Assembly: GCF_003254055.1 (NCBI RefSeq)
Contig: NZ_QKZT01000025.1
Location: 1 to 64,000 of the forward strand
Reading direction: 5' to 3'
Length of the DNA: 64,000 bases
From: Algoriphagus chordae
GTDB taxonomy: Bacteria > Bacteroidota > Bacteroidia > Cytophagales > Cyclobacteriaceae
Part shown: in pieces, positions 44,803 to 54,937 of the stretch
Layout of the letters: each line of letters starts with the position of its first letter
How positions within the stretch are numbered: position 1 is the stretch's first letter
Notes under the pieces: generated by a model
The model's database searches: none
What the model was told of the DNA's origin: nothing
The model's input: only the letters and a program-made list of their open reading frames with translations
Translations under genes and position numbers: made by a program

Positions 44803-45474
44803 TTAGTTTAACCGAAACCTAATAGGCATAGTCATTCGAGATCTTACTGCTCTTCCACCGATTCGGCCTGGATCCCATTTTGGTGAGTTTTGAATTACTT
44901 CACGAGCAACTTCATCACAGCCACCTCCAATAGTTCTTACCAGTTCTATGTCTTGGATGGATCCATCTGTATTGACAACGAACCTCACGATGACCATGCC
45001 TTCTACTCCCATTCTTTTGGCTTGTGAGGGATACTTAAGGTTTTTGTTGAGATAGCTGTACCATGCATCCATCCCGCCTTTAAACATCGCTTGTACATCT
45101 ACAAAGTCATTGATCTTGTCTGGGGTTTCTATCACTGGCGGAGCGCTGATCTCCACATCCGGGATTACCACATTCTCTGGTGTATTGATGTCGACGATTA
45201 TATTATCCATTTTGTCTATGATAATGTCATCGGGTTTGATCACTACTTCAAGTGGTGCAGGCGGCGGGGGAGGAGGAGGTGCTTGATAGCTGATCGGGAT
45301 ATCTATTATATCCCAGTCATCTTCCATCCCATCAAATGTTTTGATGTTTTCTTGATTATTAGCTCTCCATTCGAAAGCAACTAAAACTGCCCCGAGACTG
45401 ACTGCCAGCCCCAAGTTAAATAGTGTGCCTGACCATTTCTTAAGATCAGACTTAGGATTTTTTTTGTGTTCCAT
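44803..45474 (-). CDS. TonB-family energy transducer (paralogue 1)
   Basis: A 223-residue TonB. One N-terminal membrane helix (about 15-35, GTLFNLGLAVSLGAVLVAFEW) is followed by a proline run (PPPPPPP) and a valine/isoleucine-rich periplasmic spacer. The C-terminal TonB domain has YLNKNLKYPSQAKRMGVEG, VVNTDGSIQDIELVR and a GGGCDEVAREVIQNSPKWDPG end. TonB transmits ExbBD-derived proton-motive force to outer-membrane SusC/TonB-dependent receptors. It lies downstream of a closely similar tonB but behind a terminator, so it is separately regulated. No exbB/exbD is in the window. Confidence 0.9.
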   Translation of the reverse strand: MEHKKNPKSDLKKWSGTLFNLGLAVSLGAVLVAFEWRANNQENIKTFDGMEDDWDIIDIPISYQAPPPPPPPAPLEVVIKPDDIIIDKMDNIIVDINTPENVVIPDVEISAPPVIETPDKINDFVDVQAMFKGGMDAWYSYLNKNLKYPSQAKRMGVEGMVIVRFVVNTDGSIQDIELVRTIGGGCDEVAREVIQNSPKWDPGRIGGRAVRSRMTMPIRFRLN

Positions 45475-45586
45475 GAGTGTAATGTTAGAGGTTAGAAAAA
45501 AAACTACTCTAATAATTTACATTCTATAAGTCGCTGATACTAATCCTATAACAGTATTTAACTAAGCTAAAAGTTGTTAAAAACAG

Positions 45587-45615
45587 CACAAAAAAAAGAC
45601 CCGGTTTCTCGGGTC
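45587..45615 (-). terminator. Terminator after tonB paralogue 2
   Basis: Minus-strand stem GACCCG (revcomp of 45610-45615) pairs with CGGGTC (revcomp of 45598-45603), followed by an eight-base T run. Starts 21 bp after the stop codon. Confidence 0.85.
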
Positions 45616-45636
45616 CTTCTTATTATGATTTTCTGA

Positions 45637-46314
45637 TTAGCTCAGTTTAAATCTAATCGGTAGTCTCATACGAGTACGTACTGGACGTCCACGCTGTTTG
45701 CCTGGTTCCCAAGCAGGAGCGTTACTTACTACTTTCACAGCTTCCTCGTCACAACCTCCGCCGATTCCTCTCAATACGTCAACGTCTTGAATGGTACCAT
45801 CTGTGTTTACAACGAATACTACGATAACTGTACCTTCTACACCCATACGTCTAGCTTGAGTAGGGTATTTCAAGTTTTTAGAAAGATATTGGTTCCAACC
45901 TGACATTCCACCTGGAGGATTTGGTTGAGTCTCAACCACGTCAAAGATTTTATCTACTTTTTCCTCTACAGGGGCTTCAGCGATAACCACTTCTTTGATT
46001 ACAGTAGTTTCCTTCACATCGACATCAAAGTTTACTTCGATTTTTTCTTCGATCTCTATTTCATCAGGAATTTCCTCAATAATAGGCTGCTCTACTGGTG
46101 GTGGTGGTGGTGGTGGCGGCTGCTCAGTGATAGGAATATCTAGCAATTCTTCGAAATTGTCAGTCACTTGACCAAGGTCTTTCAAAGAACCATCGTCAAA
46201 TGATTTCCATTCGAAGGCAGCAAGGGTAGCGCCTACAGCAACAGCCAAACCAAGATTCAGGAACATTCCTGACTTTCTGGTTAGATCAGCGCTGGGAGTC
46301 TTTTTTGCTTCCAT
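45637..46314 (-). CDS. TonB-family energy transducer (paralogue 2)
   Basis: A 225-residue TonB paralogue of the gene at 44803. It shares the N-terminal anchor layout (KKTPSADLTRKSGMFLNLGLAVAVGATLAAFEW), a proline run and the C-terminal domain (YLSKNLKYPTQARRMGVEG, GGGCDEEAVKVVSNAPAWEPG). The middle spacer instead has a Glu/Ile/Val-rich tract, so the paralogues differ mainly in their periplasm-spanning part. It is transcribed after vanZ (69 bp gap); a candidate promoter at 46362-46393 would allow separate expression. Confidence 0.9.
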   Translation of the reverse strand: MEAKKTPSADLTRKSGMFLNLGLAVAVGATLAAFEWKSFDDGSLKDLGQVTDNFEELLDIPITEQPPPPPPPPVEQPIIEEIPDEIEIEEKIEVNFDVDVKETTVIKEVVIAEAPVEEKVDKIFDVVETQPNPPGGMSGWNQYLSKNLKYPTQARRMGVEGTVIVVFVVNTDGTIQDVDVLRGIGGGCDEEAVKVVSNAPAWEPGKQRGRPVRTRMRLPIRFKLS

Positions 46315-46361
46315 GATAAGTTTGGTTTATAAAGGTTAATTTTTCTTCTATTTCAGAGTAA

Positions 46362-46393
46362 CAATTGTAATAATTAATGAGCACTAATCCAAG
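46362..46393 (-). promoter_or_regulatory. Candidate promoter of tonB paralogue 2
   Basis: Minus-strand TACAATTG (46362-46369; one mismatch to TAnnTTTG) lies 20 bp from CTTG (46390-46393, partial -33 element inside the end of vanZ). Leader of about 40 nt to the ATG at 46314. Weak match. Confidence 0.4.
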
Positions 46394-46752
46394 CCAATCT
46401 TGCTAGTCGGAATCTTAAAATATGCTAATAAGCCAGCTATTCCTCCTATTTCATTGACAATCATGTCCATATAGTCAAAAGATCGGAAAGGAATAAATAG
46501 TTGAGCGCTCTCTAAAACTATTCCTGCGGCTATGCCAAATATCAGATAGTTGGTTAGAACCCTGCCTTGAAGGCCATTTACTTGGACTCTTTTTACACCC
46601 ACTCCACACCAGAGGAAACTTAAGGTGCCAAAACACAGAAAGTGAATTAGTTTGTCTTCAAAGTTGAATGTAGCCTCAGGAAAATTATCTCCTGGTGTCA
46701 ACATGGCAAAGGCAATTAATAATAGCCAAGCTATTGCGATTCCTAATCTCAA
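46384..46752 (-). CDS. VanZ-family membrane protein
   Basis: A 122-residue protein with about four hydrophobic helices and the VanZ features LTPGDNFPEATFNFEDKLIHFLCFG and VLESAQLFIPFRSFDYMDMIVNEIGG. The family includes the teicoplanin-resistance accessory VanZ, but small stand-alone members like this have no defined role. No ATG is available before the first helix: the start is TTG at 46752 or an ATT just upstream; the first internal Met would delete the first helix. It is 11 bp downstream of gcvH and clearly in the same unit. Confidence 0.82.
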   Translation of the reverse strand: MRLGIAIAWLLLIAFAMLTPGDNFPEATFNFEDKLIHFLCFGTLSFLWCGVGVKRVQVNGLQGRVLTNYLIFGIAAGIVLESAQLFIPFRSFDYMDMIVNEIGGIAGLLAYFKIPTSKIGLD

Positions 46753-46763
46753 AATTGTCTTGC

Positions 46764-47141
46764 TTATTCTCCTACTAACTCAGCGTAATCTGCTGCAGAA
46801 AGCAGGTCTGAAGGAAGGTCTGCAGTGATCTTTACTTTGATCATCCAACCTTTCTCATAAGGAGACTCATTTACTAATTCTGGAGAATCTTCCAAGTCTG
46901 GATTCACTTCCAATATTTCTCCTGTCACAGGCATAAATAAATCTGAAACAGTCTTCACGGCTTCTACAGATCCAAATACCTCATTTGTATCTAGGGTTTC
47001 GCCTGTAGTTTCTACTTCTACATAAACGATATCTCCTAGCTCGCCTGCGGCAAATTCAGTGATTCCAATAGTTGCAACATCACCATCAATTTTAACCCAC
47101 TCGTGGTCTTTGGTGTACTTTAGTTCTTGAGGAAAATCCAT
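46764..47141 (-). CDS. gcvH: Glycine cleavage system H protein
   Basis: A 125-residue lipoyl carrier. YTKDHEWVKIDGDVATIGIT opens the barrel, and K63 in FGSVEAVKTVSDL is the lipoylated lysine. It shuttles the aminomethyl group between GcvP, GcvT and the L protein. The other gcv genes are not nearby. The position 56 bp after sprA is a recurring arrangement in Bacteroidota, but no functional link to secretion is known. Confidence 0.96.
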   Translation of the reverse strand: MDFPQELKYTKDHEWVKIDGDVATIGITEFAAGELGDIVYVEVETTGETLDTNEVFGSVEAVKTVSDLFMPVTGEILEVNPDLEDSPELVNESPYEKGWMIKVKITADLPSDLLSAADYAELVGE

Positions 47142-47197
47142 GTTTATAAATAGTTATATAGGTGTCAAAATTAATAGGAATCAGCTAAGGATGAAAT

Positions 47198-50100
47198 CTA
47201 TTGGCCTAAATTAAATCGAAGTTGCCCTCCAAAGGAAGTAGAAGTTCGTTTGTAAGCAGTAGTGACTCTAGGGTCGTTGATAGTTCTGTCGAAATAAAGC
47301 GTCAAATTAAGATTTTGATTGATAAGGTACGATATCGTAGGTCTTATCGAAATATTCAAATTACCACTGGTGATAGTACTGCCTTCTTCAATTTTTCTCT
47401 GGATTTGTTTGGTGCTAACAACCTTTGAATCCAATTTGAACTGAACATCATTTTTTAATACAGTTTGTTTGCCTTGGAATTTGAAAGGGATTTTCATTCC
47501 AGCTTTGGTATACCCTAGAGTCAATCCAAAATCGTTACTGCGCTGTTCTGTCACTTGAGAATTTGAGAAGTTCAATCCAAGATTCCTTTCTTTATTGTAG
47601 ATGATGGCGATATTCAATCTGTCTTTTGTCAACATATCTACTCCTATCAATGGGCCAAATCGCTCTGTGAGCACTACCTGATTAAGGACATATATAGGTA
47701 TAAATTGTCCTTCATCATTTACTTGAGTTGGCCTTGGGATATTTTGGAGCGTATTGTAAAGTTCTAAGCCTTGTTGATATTGTAAGGAGTTGGAGAAATT
47801 ACTCGCATCATATGTCGAGGTGTACATATGTGAAATGTTGATACTACTAAATACATCGCTTAATCCTTTGAGCCTTGATAATCCACGATAATCCAATCTC
47901 CAGTTTGGTAAAGGTGTCTTAGGGAATGGATTCATATTAAAAGTACTAGCATCCTTACCTCGATAAGCTGCGAGGAATGAAGGTATTAATACGTCTTGAC
48001 CATCGATACTATATTCTCCACCGGTATCCGTTGCATCCAATCGTGTTTTGATTACGGCTCTGTTGTTCTCAAATTCAGTGAAAAGAGGAGAATCATTCTC
48101 AAAATCATCCTTACTAAAGGTAGTACCAATCATAATTGTGGTGATGCTATATGCTCCAAGTCTGTTAGGACTAATGGATTCATAATCACCAGGGTTATCC
48201 ATCGAATTTCTGAAGATTTCTTGGTAATCACCTACTTCTCGTTTAGTCGCATTAAGGGTGATTTTAAAGTCTTGGAAAGGTTCTATCAAACTACCAAACC
48301 TCATATTTACAACACTACTTTGCTTAAAGGTTTGCGTCAGCTCACTACTTGGGGCCATGATTCCGGCTTGAGCAAATTCATTTCGGATACCAGCATTTTG
48401 GCTACCAAATAGAAAGGCAAATCCGGGATTTTCAAAAGCTCTATCCATTCCTAAAAGACCTGTGTTAGGCATATAGCCGGGTAGAAAAGTACCTTCAATT
48501 TTCCCATAATTGAAGGTGACTTCTTTTACCATCATAAGAGCCTTCAGTAATTTATTAGTAAATGGTGTGCCTATGGTATCTTCTGCTTGTGTTCCTGGCC
48601 TACCGGGTATACTCGGTCGTTTGGGTGCATTTAGGGCTGCTAGCTTTTTGTTTTTATTGTAAAGCCTGATGAGATCCAATTTACCATTGAGTGATTGATC
48701 TCTGGTGTTTTGTATGGCGTTACCCAGCGTGTCCTTCTGCCCGATTGCTCCTGTGAGCCAAGTATATGTAGTGACATATTTATAATCTGCCTGTATCCAA
48801 TCAGTGAGTGGAGATTTGTCTAGTGGTAAGGTATAATTGATAGATATGTTATGGTTATAATTGGTTTTACGACCAAATCTCCATGCATTATATCTAATGG
48901 AATCTGATTTTTGCTCTGTATTTATATCGCCTTGGGGCTCATCTACTACAGCCATAATACTTGAACTGTAGTCCACACGTAGGTTTTTAGTTAAATCCCA
49001 GTTGAGGGTGTAAAAGCGATTCATAAAGAAGCTTTTTTGAAACAGTGGATCTACGCCAGCAGTACTTAGCTGGTCATTTCTGTATTGAGAGCGCAAATGC
49101 TTTCTATCAATATCTAGCCTAGCTAGGACTAGAGTAGGAGATAGGTTGAAGTTGAAATCCTTGATTAATTTTAAGTGAGGGGAATCTAGGAAGCCTACAT
49201 TTTTGAAGGGTTCAACAGAAAGTGGTTTTGGCTGGTAGCTATAGGTGACATTGCCTCGGTATGTCTTGTAGTTGTAATCCTGAATTTGTGCATTTGTTTG
49301 ATTCATTATCCCAAAAGCATAAGAAAATGACAAATTACTCAAGTCGTAAAATTTGCTTTTAGCATCAGGGTTGGTCTTGATTTTCCGCACATTGTTGAAA
49401 CTGATGTTTTTACGATTCACTTGATCCAAAGCTATTTTTCGGTAAGCATCTTTTTCATCTTGAGTTTCGAATTTTTGCAGGGCCAACTCAAAAGGAACAT
49501 CTGGATTTAAAGGGTCAAATTCAGGCTTGGTCGTGCTATTTTCTATCGAGAAATACATAGGAATACTTACTCCCAATGCTTCAGGCAATAATTTATGGAT
49601 ATCTACATTAGTGGAGATATCATACTGTGTAGTAGCTTGTCTAGCTCTCTCCGAAAGCCTGGTTTCCAAGCCGCCGAATCCTATAGAATTATGTCTTATT
49701 GACCCCGATATTACAGCGACATCTGCGATTTTTACATTCATCAAGGCATTAGCTGCCCAACCATTAGATTTGATAAAACCAGTCACCCTAAGCTCATCTG
49801 CCCATATACAAATACTTCTACTTCCGCCACCAGTTGTTCCTGGGTTTCTGACACCAATCATTGAAGTTTGGGATTGATTTAATTCAGGGCGCCCTACTAC
49901 AGTTACGGTGTATCGACCAACTTGCTGGGAATAGGGTATGTTTAGCGGTACATGTTGATTGTCACGCTCTATTTTAACTCCCACAATATCCTCAATCGCG
50001 ATGTCGATTTCATTTTCTGAAGGCCATATCAGCTCAGGATCCCGAGTGCCTTTAGGAGTAATGATTAGTGGCACTTCTATCTCATAATAGTTATCCGTAT

Positions 50101-53100
50101 TGTCTGTGCCCAACCTTAAGAATGCTGAAATTTCACCATCTACGGCATCTTCACTATCAGCATGTAAAAACATTTTTATCCGCTCGAATTGAACCAAATC
50201 CAATGTTACATTTTTGAAAACAGCTCTTGCGTCCCTTGCTCCAAGATCCTCTACACAGACCCTTAGTGATTGCTCATTAAGTCTTCTCTCCACAGTTGAG
50301 GTATTGTCACGGTCTCGAAAGATCCCCGGCGGGAGCACATAAGGGCTTTCAGTGGCACTTCCCTGACTGTTTTCCTCGATACTCACTACATCCACAGTTA
50401 CGTTGGAATTGTCCGGCTCAGGAATTTCGAATAGGCCTCTCTCGAAAAGAGACTCTTGGAAAACTCTCCATTGGCTACCCACCATTCGGAAATTAGCCAT
50501 TCTTAGAACTACTGGTTGTTCGAAATTACTCACATAGGTTCTGATCCATCGGATAGATTTGAATCCTGAGATATCACCTTCTACGCGATCTGGCTGGCGA
50601 ATAGGTATGCGAAATAAATACCAATCTACGTTTTCGCCAGCTTCGTTATGAGTGGTCTTATCCACAATATAATTTTGGCCTACAACAAGGTTTCCTGGTT
50701 CTAAATCAATTTCGTAGGAGTAGTAATTTTCCAGCTCATTGATGGTGTTATCCGTGTTGAGATCTTCGTTATCAGGGCTGTTTGATCCAGACGGGGTGTA
50801 TGGAAGATTTTCATTGGCTGTAACAGGCGTATTCCCTTCCATTCCATTAAATTTCTTATAACGCTCCAGGATCTTGGCATCCTCATTATCATATTTTTCA
50901 TCTAGATAGTACTCAAACAAATCACTCGAAACATCCTCAAGAATTTGGCTTCTGGCTGCCGCACTTACATTGAGCCTGTCTAGGTATCTGGATTTAAAAA
51001 ATTCAGGTTCATCTTCATTCTTCAAACCGTCAAGTCCTACATCTTGGTTTTGTCTGGAGGTTTCGGAATTGTCGAAGGCAGGAAGTAAGAATTGTTCACG
51101 GGTAATTCTTCCCCACTCGTCTTCCCCTGTCTCTGCAGGATCTCCGTCTGCTGGTAGCCCATTTTCGAACGAATGGCGACTATCTTTCAGCAAATCTTCA
51201 GAGATGTCTCCAAGATTGATGGTCAGCCTACCACCAGTTGTATTGTTTTCATTAAATATACCGTCTAGGACCCGTCCATTTTCACCCTTGATAAATGGGT
51301 CGAGCAGCCAAAATTCAATATATTCTATATTCGTTCTATCAAAATCAACATCAGTTGTAATGGCTCTCGTTACACCACCGTAATTTCTTTTAGGAGAAGG
51401 AAGAAGTCCATCCGTAGTCAAATCGGTATTGTAATTATACATGCCACGCTCACTTGGAAAGAAAGCAAGTTCGAATAGTGGCTCAGGCGTGACGATTACA
51501 TCTCGATCTTGTTGAGGGAAAATTTCCTGCGGTACAACTCTCCTTACATAATGATTTTGCCGATCCTCGCGGGTGATGTTGGGCGGTACACCAGGTCCAC
51601 TTTCTCGATAGAAAATATTATCGATATTATACCAAGCAACTTTTGCTCTGCGATATGCCGCTCCCAAATTATCTTCAGTTTGGTTACTTAGGTCAAATCT
51701 ATCGTCGAAAGTTTGAGGAGTAGATGCCAATTTCCAGTTTTGGTTGGCAGCACCACCTAGATTATAGGGAGTGATTGCCGCTTCAAAATCATCAATATAC
51801 GAGGCAGGTTCTCCATCTACCTGATTAGAGGTGCCTGGAATAAGATGTGCAAATTCACCGCTGATCTGAACAAGCGAGGTCTCTTTGGTACTGGTAAATG
51901 GTAGAGCGTCTGCCATTTTCGTTAACCAGCGTGATTCATCACTGAAATTCCCGTCTAAGCCCCAGAGGCTGTTTCTCAGTGTTTCACTTCCTGTGGCAAT
52001 TCTTGTGACGTTAGGTCTCTCGTTTAAGTATAGGAAGGTTCCTCCAATGTTAAATTTGTCAGAGAATAAATAGTCCAGCCTAGTCCCCAGCAAACTTCTT
52101 GTTTGAAAGGATACCAAATCAGCCTTCTCGAAACTCACATTAATTTGCTTACCTGACTGGAGGATTGCATCATTAATAATGACAAGTCTTCCTACATTAT
52201 AATCTATCGTAAAATCAATTCCTTCTGTCAGTGGGATATTACCGGCTTGCACTATCACAGAGCCAGGAGAGATGTTTAATCCTGGCAATTGGATCTCACT
52301 TGCTGAGCCAGCCGTCAATCTGCCTTTGATGAAATATTTGTTAAGCTTTGTGACTAGTTCAGCGTCTGCTTGTGTCGTTCTGTATAGCGTGTCGTAAACA
52401 TATTTCTCTTTGAGAACAATTTCACCGGGTTGGAAATATTTTTCAAGATTAGACCCAAAGGGTTCTAACACTGGGAAAACTAAAAGGCCTCTGTCTGCCA
52501 GTATCGTGAGCCCTTCTACAAAGTCAAAGTTTCCATCCGGGGCAGGATCATTTTGGGGGTTCAGATTATCTAGTCCAGTGAGCTGAATCAAGGGTTTATC
52601 CTTTACTTCAGCACCTTCCAATAGCGATGGATTATCAAGTCCCGTTCGATCATCTCTATAGATTACCTGAAGCTGAAAACCATCTCTTGTGATTTGGTTT
52701 GCATTTAGGCTATAGACATTTTTCATCATAAGATCCCAGGTTGGGACACGAGGATTGATCCTGGCAGGACGAAGAAGTTTCATGAAAATCATTTCATCTT
52801 CCTGCTTATTTTGATAGTCTTCAGTTAGTTCACCTACTTTATAGACTTTCCCGTTATACGTGTATTCGTAAGCTACTGCTAGAACCTCATCGTTTTGTAG
52901 TCGTCTGAACAGCGACAAATACCCTAGTTGAGAATTGAAAAAATATTCTGTTGGCTCGAGTTTTCGAGCTCCATTGATTTGCTCAAAATCAACTCCCTTT
53001 TTAATGCCAAGAGATGATTCCATAGCACTTGACCCTGTGTCAAAAGGGCGAAAAGCTGGATTGGAAGAAATGTTACCATACAATAAGTTGGCAGAATTTT

Positions 53101-54328
53101 CTGATGGAGCAGTCGGATTACCTGGGCCAATATTGGGATTGGTAGGATTGTAAATCACCTGTCCTTCAGCCAAATCCATAAATGCAGCAAAATTACGGAG
53201 TGTTTCCGTGTTAGCTGCTCGATTCATGATATAGACTTCGATTCTGGTCACGTTTACCCCCGAAAGAACTTGCGGCAAACCCCTTAGCCATTTTTCATAA
53301 TTATCTCGAAAGAAATGTCCGATAAAGAAATGTCTGTTATCATCATATTTCGAAGCTTGAATATCAAATGATCTGCCTTGACCATTGGCATCAATTGTCA
53401 AATTATCTCGACGTCCTCGCTGTGTAGAGGCCACGGCTGTTACGCCTAATTTACCGAATTGGAGTTGTGTCTTTACCCCAAAAAGGTTCTGAGCTCCCTG
53501 TATCAATCGGTTTTGAACAGGCATACTGACGTTTCCTATTTCTATGGATTGAATGATGTCTTCTTCGAATCCATCGAATTCTAACTTCATTTGATTTTGA
53601 AAGTCAAATGAATTATTCGAGTCAAAATTTGCTCCGATTTTTACCTTTTCGCCAAGCGTTCCATTCACAGCCATCTGGATCTGCTGGTCGAAATTGAAAC
53701 CTCCATTTTGCTGCTGTCGGATCGGAAGGGTAGGGTTGTCAACTCGTCGGAAAATAGCCCCAAAGTCCAGATTGACATAGCCGGATGGGGTGATGTTTAT
53801 TTCATTTCCGCCAAATAGTCTATCCAAAGAAGGACTGACCGTCAGTGGGGGAATCAATCCTCTGCCCTCTACGGCACTTTCTCCGTCACCACCTCGTGCT
53901 CTACTTCTCCAGTACTCCTGTCTTACTTTATATTCTTGGATTCTCGAAAATTGATCAAAATCATATTCTTGCTCATTGCCCACTCGAACAGTATCAATCT
54001 GATCAACTACGTTATAGCGAAGCGTAGAATCAACCTTTACCTGTACATCTTGAGTAATAGGGTTGGCCTGATAAAATGGAATCTGTGATTGTAGAAATGG
54101 GTTGCGTTTAGGGTATAGGGGGTTCGTCCTCAGATTTTGCCAAAGCAAATATGAGGGGCTAAGTCTCCTTCGATTCAAAGAATCAATCCGAGACTGAATA
54201 CTGTCAGGATTGGTTTGTTGAGCCTCAGAAGTGGAATAGGCCAGTAGTAGACCAAAAAGGATAATTAATTTAGCCCAACTACCGAGAAACCTCCTCCCGC
54301 AAAAAGTCAGTACACTCCAAAAGTTCAA
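47198..54328 (-). CDS. sprA: T9SS translocon protein SprA (Sov)
   Basis: A 2376-residue outer-membrane protein, the normal SprA size. N-terminal signal region (about 15-37, ending SEAQ), conserved N-terminal block (SPSYLLWQNLRTNPLYPKRNPF, GNEINITPSGYVNLDFGAIFRR), then an extraordinarily long alternation of amphipathic strands that builds the 36-strand single-chain barrel, ending RFNLGQ. It forms the T9SS channel, with PorV closing or capturing cargo. The frame's only plausible start is TTG at 54328: an in-frame TAA precedes it, and no ATG occurs before conserved sequence. It follows ruvA by 12 bp. Confidence 0.96.
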   Translation of the reverse strand: MNFWSVLTFCGRRFLGSWAKLIILFGLLLAYSTSEAQQTNPDSIQSRIDSLNRRRLSPSYLLWQNLRTNPLYPKRNPFLQSQIPFYQANPITQDVQVKVDSTLRYNVVDQIDTVRVGNEQEYDFDQFSRIQEYKVRQEYWRSRARGGDGESAVEGRGLIPPLTVSPSLDRLFGGNEINITPSGYVNLDFGAIFRRVDNPTLPIRQQQNGGFNFDQQIQMAVNGTLGEKVKIGANFDSNNSFDFQNQMKLEFDGFEEDIIQSIEIGNVSMPVQNRLIQGAQNLFGVKTQLQFGKLGVTAVASTQRGRRDNLTIDANGQGRSFDIQASKYDDNRHFFIGHFFRDNYEKWLRGLPQVLSGVNVTRIEVYIMNRAANTETLRNFAAFMDLAEGQVIYNPTNPNIGPGNPTAPSENSANLLYGNISSNPAFRPFDTGSSAMESSLGIKKGVDFEQINGARKLEPTEYFFNSQLGYLSLFRRLQNDEVLAVAYEYTYNGKVYKVGELTEDYQNKQEDEMIFMKLLRPARINPRVPTWDLMMKNVYSLNANQITRDGFQLQVIYRDDRTGLDNPSLLEGAEVKDKPLIQLTGLDNLNPQNDPAPDGNFDFVEGLTILADRGLLVFPVLEPFGSNLEKYFQPGEIVLKEKYVYDTLYRTTQADAELVTKLNKYFIKGRLTAGSASEIQLPGLNISPGSVIVQAGNIPLTEGIDFTIDYNVGRLVIINDAILQSGKQINVSFEKADLVSFQTRSLLGTRLDYLFSDKFNIGGTFLYLNERPNVTRIATGSETLRNSLWGLDGNFSDESRWLTKMADALPFTSTKETSLVQISGEFAHLIPGTSNQVDGEPASYIDDFEAAITPYNLGGAANQNWKLASTPQTFDDRFDLSNQTEDNLGAAYRRAKVAWYNIDNIFYRESGPGVPPNITREDRQNHYVRRVVPQEIFPQQDRDVIVTPEPLFELAFFPSERGMYNYNTDLTTDGLLPSPKRNYGGVTRAITTDVDFDRTNIEYIEFWLLDPFIKGENGRVLDGIFNENNTTGGRLTINLGDISEDLLKDSRHSFENGLPADGDPAETGEDEWGRITREQFLLPAFDNSETSRQNQDVGLDGLKNEDEPEFFKSRYLDRLNVSAAARSQILEDVSSDLFEYYLDEKYDNEDAKILERYKKFNGMEGNTPVTANENLPYTPSGSNSPDNEDLNTDNTINELENYYSYEIDLEPGNLVVGQNYIVDKTTHNEAGENVDWYLFRIPIRQPDRVEGDISGFKSIRWIRTYVSNFEQPVVLRMANFRMVGSQWRVFQESLFERGLFEIPEPDNSNVTVDVVSIEENSQGSATESPYVLPPGIFRDRDNTSTVERRLNEQSLRVCVEDLGARDARAVFKNVTLDLVQFERIKMFLHADSEDAVDGEISAFLRLGTDNTDNYYEIEVPLIITPKGTRDPELIWPSENEIDIAIEDIVGVKIERDNQHVPLNIPYSQQVGRYTVTVVGRPELNQSQTSMIGVRNPGTTGGGSRSICIWADELRVTGFIKSNGWAANALMNVKIADVAVISGSIRHNSIGFGGLETRLSERARQATTQYDISTNVDIHKLLPEALGVSIPMYFSIENSTTKPEFDPLNPDVPFELALQKFETQDEKDAYRKIALDQVNRKNISFNNVRKIKTNPDAKSKFYDLSNLSFSYAFGIMNQTNAQIQDYNYKTYRGNVTYSYQPKPLSVEPFKNVGFLDSPHLKLIKDFNFNLSPTLVLARLDIDRKHLRSQYRNDQLSTAGVDPLFQKSFFMNRFYTLNWDLTKNLRVDYSSSIMAVVDEPQGDINTEQKSDSIRYNAWRFGRKTNYNHNISINYTLPLDKSPLTDWIQADYKYVTTYTWLTGAIGQKDTLGNAIQNTRDQSLNGKLDLIRLYNKNKKLAALNAPKRPSIPGRPGTQAEDTIGTPFTNKLLKALMMVKEVTFNYGKIEGTFLPGYMPNTGLLGMDRAFENPGFAFLFGSQNAGIRNEFAQAGIMAPSSELTQTFKQSSVVNMRFGSLIEPFQDFKITLNATKREVGDYQEIFRNSMDNPGDYESISPNRLGAYSITTIMIGTTFSKDDFENDSPLFTEFENNRAVIKTRLDATDTGGEYSIDGQDVLIPSFLAAYRGKDASTFNMNPFPKTPLPNWRLDYRGLSRLKGLSDVFSSINISHMYTSTYDASNFSNSLQYQQGLELYNTLQNIPRPTQVNDEGQFIPIYVLNQVVLTERFGPLIGVDMLTKDRLNIAIIYNKERNLGLNFSNSQVTEQRSNDFGLTLGYTKAGMKIPFKFQGKQTVLKNDVQFKLDSKVVSTKQIQRKIEEGSTITSGNLNISIRPTISYLINQNLNLTLYFDRTINDPRVTTAYKRTSTSFGGQLRFNLGQ

Positions 54329-54340
54329 TACAAGGTAATA

Positions 54341-54937
54341 TTATGATGTCTTTAAAGATGCTTTAATTAAATCTTCTAACGAAATTTCTCCAGGGGTTTT
54401 TTTAAGGACAGCTGCTATATTTTTCTCTGCAGCGGTTTTTGGGAAACCTAGCGTAATGAGTGCTTGTAACGCTTCTTCGCGGATTTTATTGCTGGATTTT
54501 AGGAATCCAAGAGAAGAATTCGAAGCATCTGATCCTCCTTTTCCAACCTTGTCTTTCAGTTCTAAAATAATACGTTGGGCAGTTTTAGCACCTATCCCTT
54601 TGACATGCTGAATAGTAGCAACATCACCTGATAAAATAGCCTGCTCAATCTCAGCTGAACTAAGAGAAGAAAGAATCATCAAGCCGGTACTTGGCCCAAC
54701 TCCATTGATTGAAAGTAGTAGTAAAAAAAGTCGTTTTTCATCTCCTTGTTTGAACCCAAAAAGTGTATGTGCATCTTCTTTGATATGTAGATAAGTGAGG
54801 AGCTTGATTTGCTCCTCATCTTTGATCTCTGTGTAGGTTTGAAGTGATATTTTTACATGATAGCCTATTCCTCCTACATCGATAATGACATAGGTAGGAT
54901 CTTTGAATACCAGTTTTCCACTTAGGTAATCTATCAT
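54341..54937 (-). CDS. ruvA: Holliday junction branch migration protein RuvA
   Basis: A 198-residue protein with the N-terminal OB fold (MIDYLSGKLVFKD, VIDVGGIGYHVKIS), two helix-hairpin-helix motifs (INGVGPSTGLMILS and VKGIGAKTAQRIILELKDK) and the C-terminal RuvB-binding helices (ALQALITLGFPKTAAEKNI). It tetramerises on four-way junctions and recruits RuvB. The start overlaps the maeB stop as ATGA (54934-54937). Confidence 0.96.
   Translation of the reverse strand: MIDYLSGKLVFKDPTYVIIDVGGIGYHVKISLQTYTEIKDEEQIKLLTYLHIKEDAHTLFGFKQGDEKRLFLLLLSINGVGPSTGLMILSSLSSAEIEQAILSGDVATIQHVKGIGAKTAQRIILELKDKVGKGGSDASNSSLGFLKSSNKIREEALQALITLGFPKTAAEKNIAAVLKKTPGEISLEDLIKASLKTS

Noticed and set aside
47996..48412. 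138-codon open frame antisense to sprA
   Set aside because: Inside sprA, no promoter, no domain-like composition; expected by chance in a 7-kb gene. The same holds for 50970-51383 and 49527-49877.
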